From: Anthoceros angustus
Lineage: Eukaryota; Streptophyta; Anthocerotopsida; Anthocerotales; Anthocerotaceae
Assembly (NCBI GenBank): GCA_010909165.1
Contig: VJWM01000016.1
Span: forward strand, 806,001 to 870,000
Direction: 5' to 3'
Length of the DNA: 64,000 bases
Every line of letters begins with the position of its first letter. The first letter of the stretch is position 1. The position numbers and the translations under genes are program-made. Positions 1 through 10,136 of this stretch are shown here, one piece after another. The notes under the pieces are model-generated. The model was not told the origin of the DNA and did not search any database. It saw only the letters and a list, made by a program, of their open reading frames with translations.

Positions 1-983
1 TAACCTTGCCAGGCAGGAGTTGAATAAGGCGAGAGACCACATTGAAGTTGGCTTGCGGAATGAGGTTCACACACAGCTAGCGCACACATATTTAAAGCTT
101 GGTATGCTCTTGTCCAAGGAAGAGAAACTTGGTCTTGATGGCACAGTCGAGCCACTGTCATTTGAGTTGCCGAAGACTGATATGTCCAGGGACAATAAAG
201 GCAGTGGGAAGAAGAGCAGTTTGTCAGCAAGGGATATGATAACGAAAGCTCTAGTGCTGTACCAGTCTTTGGGAGATCTTCGTCTGCAGGAGGCCGCATT
301 TGCACAATTTCAACTCGCATGCCATGAGAGGGACTGTTGCATCAGGAGTATGGCCAGCCAAGGGGAACAGCATGTGCATCAGAAGGTGGAGGGGGCCAGT
401 TTGCAAGCAGGGAAGCGTCACGCATCCCTTTCAGAGCTTTATTGGGAGAAAGCTTTAGAATTCTATAGACCTGACACTCACTGCGACATGTTTCTGGAGA
501 TCTTAATGCAAAGATCAGCTCTCTGCTTACATATGGCACCTTTGACTCACCCCAACGCAGTAAGTGCCCGCGCCCTACGCTCCTTATGCATAGAGTAGAC
601 AAGCGCCTGCCATTTTATTCTTTTGTTCTCGTCTTACATTCTCATCTTGGTGACAGGTGCTGGACATGGCTTTCACACACCTGCTTGAAGGAAGAAGGAA
701 TACTTCCAAATCACGGGACACAGAGGGGAGGCGAGGCCAACCTTCACCCGCTGTATACACAACATTCGTCGACCAGCTGCGTGCTGTGCTGAAAAAGATG
801 TTAGCAGTGGCTATCAAGCATTCTGGCAACTCCACCCGACGCACTGACAGCAACACCGGAGGAGCTTCTGTAACCACCCCGAGAGGAGGAGCGAACGTCA
901 TCAAGGTGAAGGAAGTATACAGACATGCGCTCGAGAAGGAACCCGACTTCCAGACTTTGTACACCCTGTGGACGACAAACTAA
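1..983 (+). CDS. EDRF1-like protein, C-terminal part (5' end outside the window)
   Basis: Two exons are visible, 1-559 and 657-983, joined in phase 0 across a 97-base intron (GTAAGT donor, ACAG acceptor). The frame is already open at base 2, so this is only the 3' end. The first exon is helical and TPR-like, with HTQLAHTYLKLGMLL followed by repeated ALVLYQSLGD / AFAQFQLACHERD type helices. This is the style of the conserved C-terminus of plant erythroid-differentiation-factor-like (EDRF1) proteins, as I remember them. The last exon encodes LRAVLKKMLAVAIKH and ends with KEPDFQTLYTLWTTN before TAA. The molecular role of the plant protein is unclear to me. The assignment rests on recalled resemblance only; another TPR protein is possible. 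Confidence 0.55.
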
Positions 984-1065
984 CATTCACGAGCCCCGGA
1001 CTCTGTTCAATGTAATATGATGCAATCAAGAACGCGTCATGTTGATGTAGATTACTCCTCTATGC

Positions 1066-3045
1066 GTGAAAAGCGGCCGAAATGCAAATCGAACCGTGAT
1101 GTATATATGTGCAGGTGGCTGCAGCGCTGTGACGGCGCTGCAGCCACTAGATGTGTATCCAGGGAATCTGCAGGGACTGTACCCTAATGTGAAAAACCCT
1201 TGCCTGGATGCATGGAATCTGGATGACGAATTTGAGGTCTGCTTCTGTAGTCAGAATGGTGGCGGCATCGGAGTTCAATCGGATGTCCACGCTGGAGACG
1301 GCGCAGCAAGCCGGTGTGTAGAGCACAATGGTGCAGGTTAGCTCGCGGACGCCACTGTTGCATCTCCTTCGCGACAGCTGAAGAGCGATATGCCAGTGTT
1401 GCTGAGGAGGCTGCCGTTTCGAAGAGGAAGAGTTGCTTTGATGGATTTGTCGGGAACCTGGTCGAAGTCAGCATCCCTGTACCTGCCGCTGCCTCGGTTT
1501 GCTTCAGCTTCCAGCTCGACTTCGCAAGCAGGCACAAGGTTTACAGCACCGCGAGCTTCGCAACGCGAAAGCGTCTTGGACCGTCCACTGGTTTTCAACA
1601 TTGTGCAGGAGAAAGTGACCCCGTGGTCAAGCTCTCGCCCGGCCTCTCAACCCATTCCACCCCTTTCGCCGCGGCACATTCGTTGCTGGAATCTGTGGCA
1701 GCTGGACGGCCTTTCTCTTGAGCAGATAGAGGTAGGCCTTTCTCTTGAGCAGATAGAGGTAGGCCTTTCTCTTGAACGGACAGAGATAGGTGAATAGCTG
1801 ATGGCCTGTTTGGCTCTGTTGCAAGCTATGTTCTTGACAGTCAGGTGTTAGGTTTTCGGGGTATGTTGGTGACGGACGGGGCTTTATGTATGTGTGTGTG
1901 TGCAACAGAAGAAGCTCCATATCAAGAAGGAGACCATTTTCAACCATCTTGTTATCTGCATCAAGAACGGGATTCGAATCGATTGGGTTGATATATGTAA
2001 AGAAGTTGCTTTTACTCCAGACGTTGTGCGGATACTACAACAGGCATCTCGCCTCGTCTCAGACGGGGGGACTTTGCTGAGATGCTGTCCTCGTAACTCT
2101 GTAAGGCATTGCGGGCCTTCTACTCTTGTCGCTCTTCTTTGTTTTCTTTTGCACCTTGCTGATCCCCGGCATAATGAACAGGTGACGGACTCTCAGTGTA
2201 CACTATTCCGGACCATGCAGTTCTGCAAGATGACCGACGAGCAAATTATGCTCGCCTCATGGTCGGCTGTCTTGCCGACACCTGTGCTGGAAAGTTTCAA
2301 AGACAAGTTGTCTATGAATTCTTACGACGAGGACGACCTGGCCAAGGAACAAGCTGAGAGCCCTTTCCTGAACAACCAACTCGCGGTGGCAGGTACTGTA
2401 TATATTAGACATAGGAGATATGGCCATGCAAAGGTTTAGGTCATCTGGAAAAATGTTGTCTTCGTTTCCCGTCCCCGATGATGACGTCTGGTCTGATACT
2501 CTAATTGCCGGACAAGACTTGCCGTCACGGCTAACGCTGTGGAAGTGTTGTCCCGTTCACCGGCCAATCGGTATTTCGTCATGTGGTTCTATTGTATGCA
2601 AAAGTAAGAGCGTCGGCTGTTTCCATCTTTTTTGTTCCGGTGGTGCTCATGACTTTCGTGGGCTCGTTTTGGTTTTTTTTTGTGTCCGCAGAGTGGAACA
2701 GATGATACCCATCCACCGTCCGGTGGTGGCGTTTGCCATGATCTGTGTGCTTTTCAGGAGCTGCGCGGTCACGTAATCTTAGGGGAAATATCCCCGCCCC
2801 GCGTACCCTCCTGAGCCACATGTTGCGGCGGCGGGACCTATGCGTGGCGGCATGACTTGTACGCGGCCCGACTCCACTGCAGCGCCGCTGCCTTCCTGGA
2901 AGCGTGGATGAGCCAGTGTATCGTCATCTTCTTTCATTCAAAGAATCAAGGTGGAGTTCTCTTACACGTAAGAGAAGAAGTCGAGCAGCAAAGATGCACT
3001 TATTCCACCTTATTTTATCCCGTAGTTCTAACCTTGTGTAGACAT
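1066..3045 (+). CDS. Uncertain multi-exon gene with a RecQ/WRN-type helix-turn-helix segment; probably partial or decayed
   Basis: I can support exons ending at 1731, then 1909-2100 and 2182-2392, with further possible coding up to about 3045. The best piece is 1909-2100, whose KKETIFNHLVICIKNG followed by a DW..IC.EV segment resembles the HTH domain found C-terminal in RecQ/WRN-type helicases. It is preceded by SLEQIE at the end of the previous exon. No helicase motifs are present in the window. The open frame entering 1700 seems to change: SLLESVAAGRPFS reads in one frame and LSLEQIE in another, so a one-base lesion or an unseen splice is needed. The last candidate exon (about 2907-3045) ends at a TAG. 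This could be an orphan C-terminal fragment or a pseudogene; gene limits are guesses. Confidence 0.3.
1708..1788 (+). repeat. 27-bp tandem repeat, three copies, each bearing a splice-donor-like GAG/GTAGGC or relative
   Basis: Units lie at 1708-1734, 1735-1761 and 1762-1788. Each encodes nine residues (GLSLEQIEV twice, then GLSLERTEI) in the same frame. The first two unit junctions read GAGGTAGGC, a good plant donor. The unit is a multiple of three. Confidence 0.8.
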
Positions 3046-4079
3046 GGCCATTTGCAGCCATGTTTGTATGTATATCCTTTTCGTACTGTACAAGCGTATG
3101 GAGTGACTGACTGTGAAGGAGGGAGGGACGCACGCCGCATGTGAATCCTGTGTTGGAACAGGGAAGGGCTTGTTGGACGCTGGGCGGGCGCGAAGTCCGC
3201 AGTCCTACCCCACACCAACTCCTGACCGAGTATACCGCCTTGGTGGGGGCGTCTCGGGTCGTTCGGAAGTCCTGACTGCCGCCCCCCTAAAAGAGGAGCA
3301 GCTAATGTGAACGAGGGCGGGCGGGTCACTAACGTGGCAGCGGAAGCCTGGCAGTCGGACTTCGGAGTGTATTCCCGGGCCAGCCGGTGATGAAGTGACT
3401 GCAGTATATGTACTGGGGTGGGGCCCAGAGCAACGAGTACTGTCCAGTGCAGTTCCCTTGTCGGGCAGTGGTTACGGCACACCTAATGGCATGGGGGGCC
3501 CCGTAACCGTAACGGTAATGCGATTTAGTGGTTAATGTTAATACTGGGTGGGGTAGGTCGGTGTCAGTGACGCGCGCGAATGGCGGAGCCCGTTGTTTAA
3601 TTCCTTGGGAGCATGCAAAGCACGTGCGTATTTGGGTCCGGGTGCGGGTTCTGGAGGTAGCCTCATGAACCTTGAGGTAGGCTTCCCTTCTTCCTGCTCA
3701 AGTGTGGTCTCGTCTTGCCATCTCCTCAAAATGCAGGGGCCTCACAGGCTGTGCATTCCGCCTCGCCTCTTCCTCTCCTTCCGCGGCTGCATCTGATCAC
3801 CACCGGCCACAAATCACCTTCTCTTCCTCCACCTTCTTGGCCTCGGCCCCGCCCTTGCCCTTCGCCTTGCGCTTGCCGCCTCCTGCAGCAGCAGCAGCAG
3901 CAGCAGCAGCAAGGTCGCCGTCTCCTTCCTCCGATGTTGGTGTCTCCGAATTGTCTTCCCGCATAGAACCAGCCGGCAGCGAGCAAGCTCGGAGCGCATC
4001 TCGGAGGCTTGGCCAGGCCAGGCCAGGCTAGGCCAGGCCCGGCCAGGCCAGGGCTTGACCAGGCTTTGACCGGGCCCCC
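3046..4079. other. Intergenic region and JAZ 5' leader: GC-rich, CAG microsatellite, GGCCAG repeats
   Basis: I see no supported gene. Towards the JAZ start there is an eight-unit-scale CAG run at about 3888-3912 and a run of GGCCAG-like hexamers at about 4010-4060. Both probably lie in the 5' leader or proximal promoter of the JAZ gene. Long open frames here follow GC bias and have no recognisable domain. Confidence 0.5.
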
Positions 4080-6182
4080 ATGGCGCAGGAAGCCAGGGAA
4101 TTCTTTCCCATGGCGAGCGGGAGCGGGAGTGGGAACGGTAGCGCCTCATCAGGTGGAGACAGGGACATGGCGGACGCCGCAGAGCCGCCGCAGGCCCAGC
4201 TTTCCGGCTCCCCTCCAGCCCCGGACATCGGTGACAAGTCCCCCCTCCGGGTTACGCCACAGACACAGCAGCAGCAGCAGCAGGCACATGGACCGGTGGA
4301 GCCTTCCCCTTCTCTCCAAGCCTCCTCCAGCAGCGCTGCCGGGGACACCGCCGGCCCCCGCTTGACGGACGAGGACTACCAGCTCTTTCTGCAATTTAAA
4401 GGTAGGCTCCCTTCCCTTCCCTGCCCTTCCCTTGAACCGATCCGTCCCCTCCCCTCAATTTGCTGGAATGCCGTGAACCTGCGTACTCACACCTTTCCTT
4501 TCCTTTCCTTTCCTTTCCGGTGATGCAGGTTTGCTGCAGCAGCAGCAGCACGATGCTCGCCTCGGCTTGCTCACCCACTTCCCCAAGCCGCACTCTCCGG
4601 AAAGGCGTCTCCAACGCACCGCATTGGAAAATGCGGAGCCCGTTGCTTCCTCACCTGTAAAGCTCCTGGATCTGCCCGCCCTTCCCTTCCCTTCCTTTGC
4701 TCCTGCATCTTGACCTGACCTGACCTGACCTGACCTGATCTGACCCTCTGTTTGGTTGTGTCCATGGCCTGTTGGCGTACAGGGCGATCAGCATCCCAAC
4801 CGCCTTGCTCAAGCTCAAGCTCAAGCTCAAGCCCAAGCTCAGCACAGCGCGTCGTCGCCTGCCTCCGGCCTGTCCCTAGCTATCCCCGTGGCTGCCGACG
4901 GCCAGCGTCTGCCTTCAGGTTTCGCGCACCATGGCGGCTTCGGGTCGCCGATTCCTGGGCTGCACAGGCTCAACGGCCGCAGCACCATGATGCAGGCCCC
5001 GACCCACACCAGCCAAAGTCCCAACGGGAGCCCCGCGCGGGACCCCTCCGCCCTTCTCCCCCAAAGACTGATTTCGCAGGGCATGCTGCCGCGAGCCTCT
5101 TCTCCGCAGACGCCACCGGCCAGCAGGTATGGCCCCGCCCTGCTCTCTCTGCCCTCGATGGTTGCGATGGTGACTAAAAGCTTGGTATATGGTATGGCAA
5201 CACAGGCCTTGCTTACCGCATGCTCCCGGGAAGCTAACAGCCCAGCTCACTATTTTCTATGCTGGCACGGTGAACACTTACAACGATGTGCCAGAAGACA
5301 AGGTGGGTGGGTGCGTCGGTGCGTGCTTTTGCATGCACTACAGCAGGATGTGTCACCTTCTCCACAGGATTGCGGAACGAGGGGGATGCTGATGGAGGGT
5401 GGCAACTTGTGGCCTGCAGGCACGTGCAATCATGCTTCTTGCTGCGAGTGGAAGCACATTCACAATGTCACCAGCGGCCTCATCGAGTCCGGGCACCACC
5501 GCCATGCCCACCAACCTCACTATCGCGCCTCCCTCTTCCTCAGCCTCGGCACTCAGCTCGTCCCCGAGTACTCCTGCAGGGACATCTCAGACTGCGAGGC
5601 CGTTCACTCCAGGTAGCCCCTCCCTCCTCGACTCGACTCGACTCGACTCTGCTTATCGGAGCTTAAACCCTAAACGCCGGTCTCACCTGTTCCTCCTTCC
5701 GCAGAACTACCACAAGCCCGGAAGCAATCGCTGGCTCGCTTTCTGGAGAAACGCAAAGGGAGGTAGGTGAGGCTTCACCCAGGCCATCTTCCCCAGCGCT
5801 TGCCATCTCCACGCACAGGTCTGACTCACAAGATTGCAGTCCTTGTGATGTGGATCACAGGCAACGTGGAAAGGCCCCCTACGACATCGAGATGCGAGGT
5901 GCCTGTCCAAACGATTCCGGAGCTCGCATGAGCCCTCTCTCACCCTCTCAACAAAGGGCCGCATCACCAGGGTGTAGCGAAGCTTCATCCCCTTCCTCCA
6001 TGCCAGCCCAGCAAGCACCCGGCTCCGGCCTCGGCCCCGGCCGCGAGGATCAAGGACATTCCTCCCCGGCCCGTGCAAAGCGCAGCGGAACCGACCGTGG
6101 TTTGGGGAATCAATCCCCGGATGCTACCATCAACACCTTGCCCTCCAACTCCCAGCAACAACAGCAACTGCACGTTCACTAA
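4080..6182 (+). CDS. JAZ: JAZ (jasmonate ZIM-domain) TIFY repressor, complete
   Basis: Seven exons join with consistent phases: 4080-4401, 4529-4656, 4783-5126, 5206-5302, 5420-5612, 5705-5762 and 5861-6182, giving 487 residues. JAZ proteins bind MYC-type bHLH activators in the nucleus, recruit NINJA/TOPLESS through the TIFY domain, and are degraded after hormone-dependent COI1 binding. The TIFY motif is TIFYAG at residues 280-285, followed by VNTYNDVPEDKARAIMLLAA. The Jas motif at 362-388 fits SLx2Fx2KRx2Rx5PY exactly (SLARFLEKRKGR + QRGKAPY). An intron splits it after its first 20 residues, as the Jas intron does in flowering plants. The N-terminus is low-complexity (Gln runs, Ala-Gln repeats), and length exceeds typical angiosperm JAZ. 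The start is the first ATG of the open frame; no competing upstream in-frame ATG was seen. Confidence 0.93.
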
Positions 6183-6997
6183 CACGCCGTATCAACAATC
6201 TAAGCTCCAGCCGCATCGCTGCAGCTCCCCTCCTTCCCAACGGGTTTACGGTTGTAGATCAAGCTTCCGGGATAAGGCCCTCGGCTTCTCATTCTTGGAA
6301 ACATGAAATGCTAAGCTGACCTCGGAGTTGTGGCCCAACAGACGATCCCAATTCCAGTGTCGATTCCGGCTTCTATTGCACAGACCTGGTCCCCTTGTAA
6401 CTCAGGGACGCCTGGTCCGTACGAGTATATTTCCGAGTCTCGCCAACGTCCATGCTACTCTCGTGTACGGCGTCTAGTCCATTACGTTATGAATATTTAT
6501 GTGCGAAAGGTACCAGGAACGCCAGTTCTCACCGTCACGCTCATCCGAAGCAAAGCGTGTGGGGCCTTCCCTGTCCTTCAACCCCCAGTCTCTCCAACAA
6601 TATCTGATACACAAACGGGCAGCGAAGGAGCTCGGAAGGAGCAAGCTACAGCCGCGTGCCCTGGGTCACCATGACATTGTCTCTTGATGCACGTGGAAAC
6701 AAGCCGACGTGGGACATACCAACCTTTCTCTTTACACTGTGTTAGCCCGCCCCTGCGCCCGCCCATGTGCTGCAATTTCCCGCGAGCCATTGGCGGGGGC
6801 AATGGAAATCCGACGCAGCGCCGGGCTGCACACGCAACGCCACCACGTGCATGACAAGGATCACGGCAATTCGCCCTCACGACCAAGCGAGGGAGAGGCC
6901 AGCGGAAGCCAGCCAGCTCTTGCCCATGCCGCGTACCGTGCAGTACGCGGGCGGCAGATTCGAACGAGGCCGGCCAGTGGGAGAGCGGTCTTGGGAA
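6183..6997. other. Convergent intergenic region between JAZ (+) and the PPR gene (-)
   Basis: No gene is supported. It should hold both 3' untranslated regions. Open frames here are short and compositionally unlike the neighbouring exons. Confidence 0.5.
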
Positions 6998-9853
6998 TCA
7001 GCCGGGGCCCGTGTTTCCGGTCTGCTCACGGGATGCATGACAGTCCAACAGCAAACCCATGGTGCCCACCACGCCTCTGTCCGGAACCATGGCCCGGGCT
7101 TCCATGTCTCTCAACACCTTCCCGGCCTCCTCTACTTGCCCAGCCCGCACCAGGCCCGCCAGAAACGCGTTGCAGAAGGCGTCGTTGGGGCTCATCAGGC
7201 ACCGCCGCATGTCCTGTATCATGCTCGTCACCTCGTCCATCCTCCCGGCCGCCTGCAGCCCCGACACCAGGCCGCAGAAGAGGGACGCGCTGGGGATGAA
7301 GCCAGAATCCCGCAGCTCCTGGTATAGCTGCAGAGCGTCTTGCCACCGTTCATGCTTACAGAAGCCCTGGATCATGAGGATGTGAAACCCCGCGTCTGCA
7401 AACCCTCGCACCTTGGCCTCTTCGAACACCTTGGACGCCTCGGCGCTTCTGCCGGCCCTGGACAGGGAGGAGAGCAGGCTGCTGTACGTGTACTCGTCGG
7501 GCTCTGCGCCCAGCAGCTTCATGTCCAGGAACAGATGATAGGCCTTGCCCGTTTCTCCTGCCTTGCCCAGCACGTCTATCAGTATGTTGAAAGTGATGAC
7601 GCCAACGACCCATCCTTTCTCCGCCACCTCGTCTGCGAGTTTCACTGCTTCTGTAACCCGGCCCGATTTCGCTAGGGCTCCGATCAGGACCTGGTACAAG
7701 GCCAAGTTGGGTTCCACTCCCCTCCCCTTCATGACGAGGAAGAGGCCCATGGCTTCGCTCACTTTGCTGGCCTTTGCAAGAGCGTCGATGAGAGACGAAT
7801 ATGTGAATACGTCGGGTGTGAAACCTTCCTGTTGGAGCTGCTCGAACATGACGTAGGCTTCGTCCACCTTGCCCGCCCTGCTCAGGGCATCGATGACTGT
7901 GTTGAAGGTGATCAAGTCGGCCACCACCTGCTTCTGCCTCATTTCCTGGTACAACAGCATGACATCCTCCACCCTTCCCGTCCTTCTGTGGCCGTCCATT
8001 ATCGCATTGTAGCATTTCACGTCTGGGAGAACTCGAATTTTCATCTCCTTGAATATTCGAACCGCGTCATCCATGTAGCCCACCTTGGCAAGCCCATCCA
8101 GTATCGAGCAGAAAGTGGCACTGTCAGGGGTGGGAGCCTTACTCTTCATCATGTCCTCAAATAACTCCAACGCGCTATCGACTTTTCCATCTTTGCTGAG
8201 GCCAGAGATGAGGGTGTTGTACACGACCACGTCCGGCACAAGACCCTCCTGCTTCATGAGCTCAAACATTTTGAAAGCATCTTCGTATTGACATGCGACA
8301 AAGTGGGCTTTCATCATGGCAGAGTAAGTCACTACACAGGGATCAATTCCCTGGTTCTTCAACTCTTTAAAGAGCTTGACAGCCTCGTCAACCTGTCCCA
8401 ACTTGCCAAAACTTGTGATAAGGCTGCTGTACGTATATCGATCAGGCTGATAGCCTGAACTCAGCATCTCCTTATAGCAGCCGTGAGCATCCATGATACG
8501 CCCACCCCTTACCAGGATGGCAATCAGACAGTTGTAAGTGACACCGTCTGGCTGACAGCCAAGCTGTTTCATTTTCTTGAAAAGATCTACGGCAGCGTTA
8601 GGCTTCTTGGCTTTCCCAAAAGATTGCATCGCTGTAGTGAAGGCAAACACATCCTTCTCCTGGCCCTTTCCTTCAACATTCTCCAAGACAAGCATCAGCT
8701 CGTCAAATCGACAAGCTTCTCCAAGTCTCGTCACCATTGCATTCTTCGTGTAACTGTCATGTTCATACTCCGGTTGTCCACCAGCCCACTTGAAAAAGTT
8801 CCAAGCCAAATCTAAGCTTTCCACCTGCTTGACTACTTCACGAACATGATAAGGCTTTAGCCGCATATGTAACTGCTGCAGTGACCGTTCTGTAAGTGGC
8901 CCCCAATCTTTGTCTCGAGTCACAATATGGACAAGATTTTCAATTTTTACATCAGCTGACCAAGGTGAAATGGTCTTCGACGGATCAATGTGATCCTCCC
9001 CAGCCCCAAATGCCAAACCTGCCGTCTTCGAATTTATACCAAAAGAATGGGTACTCTCGGCTTTAGAAGACTTCTGGAACTGCAATCGCCTCCTTTCTCG
9101 TCTTGCATGGGAGGCAAACTCCCTGACAAGAGAAAAGCCACTGTACAAAACTCTGCGACCAGAGAACTTGTGTGACAAGGACACGGTACCCTGCTGGGAA
9201 TACCCCGCTATCAAGGTATTCCACCTCACCACAGCCTTCTGACCAAGTCCATCAAACGCTCTTTGAGCTTCATCCAAGCTGTTACACTTTCCATACCTGT
9301 CCAACAAGGAATTACATACAAACAGATGCGGCTCAACTTCACTGGCCAATACATCAGCATGGACCTGCTGCCCAGTTTTCAAGTCTGCTCCCCTTGCACA
9401 AGCCTGCAGGGCTGCCACGAATGCATGCCCATTTCGCTTCACACTTGACCTGCGCATCCGGTGATACAGTTGTATGCCCTGCTTAGCCTGCCCGTGGTTA
9501 ACATGTACAGAGATCATGCAAGACCATATGAAGGTATCAGCATTGGCAACCACGGTACACACATCCATCGATTCTTGCAACCTGCCATGAGAAGCAAACA
9601 TCCGCATCACATGGTTGCACAGGAGCGAGTCCGACTCATACCCCGCTTGCACGGCCAAACCATGTACACGGCGACCTAGAACCAGGTCCCTCTGCACCAC
9701 ACATTTTTTCAGCACAGCATAAACCAAAGATTGGGCAACACGGCAGTCCCTCTGCACCAGAACTCCCAGGGCCTCAACGGCCTCGGTGAGCCGCCCCTGC
9801 TGACATAGTTTCCTCACCGTTGAAACTGGGGCAAGTAAACCTGGCCACTGCAC
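6998..9853 (-). CDS. Chimeric pentatricopeptide-repeat protein: PLS-type block joined to a P-class PPR
   Basis: A single uninterrupted 951-codon frame. Residues about 12-222 are PLS-style repeats (VYAVLKKCVVQRDLVLGRR, HADVLASEVEPHLFVCNSLL, VRWNTLIAGYSQQG). At about residue 223-228 (near base 9185) the style switches to an Arg/Ser-rich stretch like an organelle presequence (VREFASHARRERRRLQF). From about residue 370 to 940 come P-class repeats (PDGVTYNCLIAILVRGGRI, PDRYTYSSLITSFGKLGQV and so on). P-class PPRs bind organellar RNA. The frame opens with GTG, directly after an in-frame TGA at 9854-9856, and its first in-frame Met is near residue 84. An ATG at 9863 lies in another frame. So either the PLS block is a frame-damaged fragment lying upstream of a P-class gene, or the true start is spliced in. 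PPR identity is certain; the fusion being expressed is not. Confidence 0.85.
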   Translation of the reverse strand: MQWPGLLAPVSTVRKLCQQGRLTEAVEALGVLVQRDCRVAQSLVYAVLKKCVVQRDLVLGRRVHGLAVQAGYESDSLLCNHVMRMFASHGRLQESMDVCTVVANADTFIWSCMISVHVNHGQAKQGIQLYHRMRRSSVKRNGHAFVAALQACARGADLKTGQQVHADVLASEVEPHLFVCNSLLDRYGKCNSLDEAQRAFDGLGQKAVVRWNTLIAGYSQQGTVSLSHKFSGRRVLYSGFSLVREFASHARRERRRLQFQKSSKAESTHSFGINSKTAGLAFGAGEDHIDPSKTISPWSADVKIENLVHIVTRDKDWGPLTERSLQQLHMRLKPYHVREVVKQVESLDLAWNFFKWAGGQPEYEHDSYTKNAMVTRLGEACRFDELMLVLENVEGKGQEKDVFAFTTAMQSFGKAKKPNAAVDLFKKMKQLGCQPDGVTYNCLIAILVRGGRIMDAHGCYKEMLSSGYQPDRYTYSSLITSFGKLGQVDEAVKLFKELKNQGIDPCVVTYSAMMKAHFVACQYEDAFKMFELMKQEGLVPDVVVYNTLISGLSKDGKVDSALELFEDMMKSKAPTPDSATFCSILDGLAKVGYMDDAVRIFKEMKIRVLPDVKCYNAIMDGHRRTGRVEDVMLLYQEMRQKQVVADLITFNTVIDALSRAGKVDEAYVMFEQLQQEGFTPDVFTYSSLIDALAKASKVSEAMGLFLVMKGRGVEPNLALYQVLIGALAKSGRVTEAVKLADEVAEKGWVVGVITFNILIDVLGKAGETGKAYHLFLDMKLLGAEPDEYTYSSLLSSLSRAGRSAEASKVFEEAKVRGFADAGFHILMIQGFCKHERWQDALQLYQELRDSGFIPSASLFCGLVSGLQAAGRMDEVTSMIQDMRRCLMSPNDAFCNAFLAGLVRAGQVEEAGKVLRDMEARAMVPDRGVVGTMGLLLDCHASREQTGNTGPG

Positions 9854-9856
9854 TCA

Positions 9857-10136
9857 GGCCCATTGAGATGAGATAACGGAGATGGAAATGCTCTGGCGAC
9901 CACTCAAGCTGATTCCGCCTCATCAGTTGACAGCAATCTGACAAGCCGACCCTCGGTACTCCGCTCGCCTCCAGTCGAGGATTATGACCACCCAAACTAA
10001 AATCCCACTACACACACGAATTTCAACAGGCGGGCACATCTACCCAAGGTGAACGTTCGTCAAGATTGTTCTTCAACTTGGAAACCTACAGCACGTCCAA
10101 GTGATCTAGGCACATTGTCAAAATTCATAACAGAAG
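9857..10136. other. Upstream region of the PPR gene
   Basis: A short frame at 9774-9995 (-) begins upstream of the PPR frame and overlaps its first 80 bases. It contains an ATG at 9863 and is a candidate for the original PLS-PPR start, with a frame break. Nothing else is recognised. Confidence 0.3.

Noticed and set aside
3015-3482. 155-codon minus-strand frame between the HTH gene and JAZ
   Set aside because: No recognisable motif, no splice context, and composition is typical of GC-rich noncoding DNA here.
4756-5616. 286-codon open frame through the JAZ gene
   Set aside because: It follows JAZ exon 3 and then reads through introns in the wrong frame; the spliced JAZ model explains conserved motifs in four later exons.
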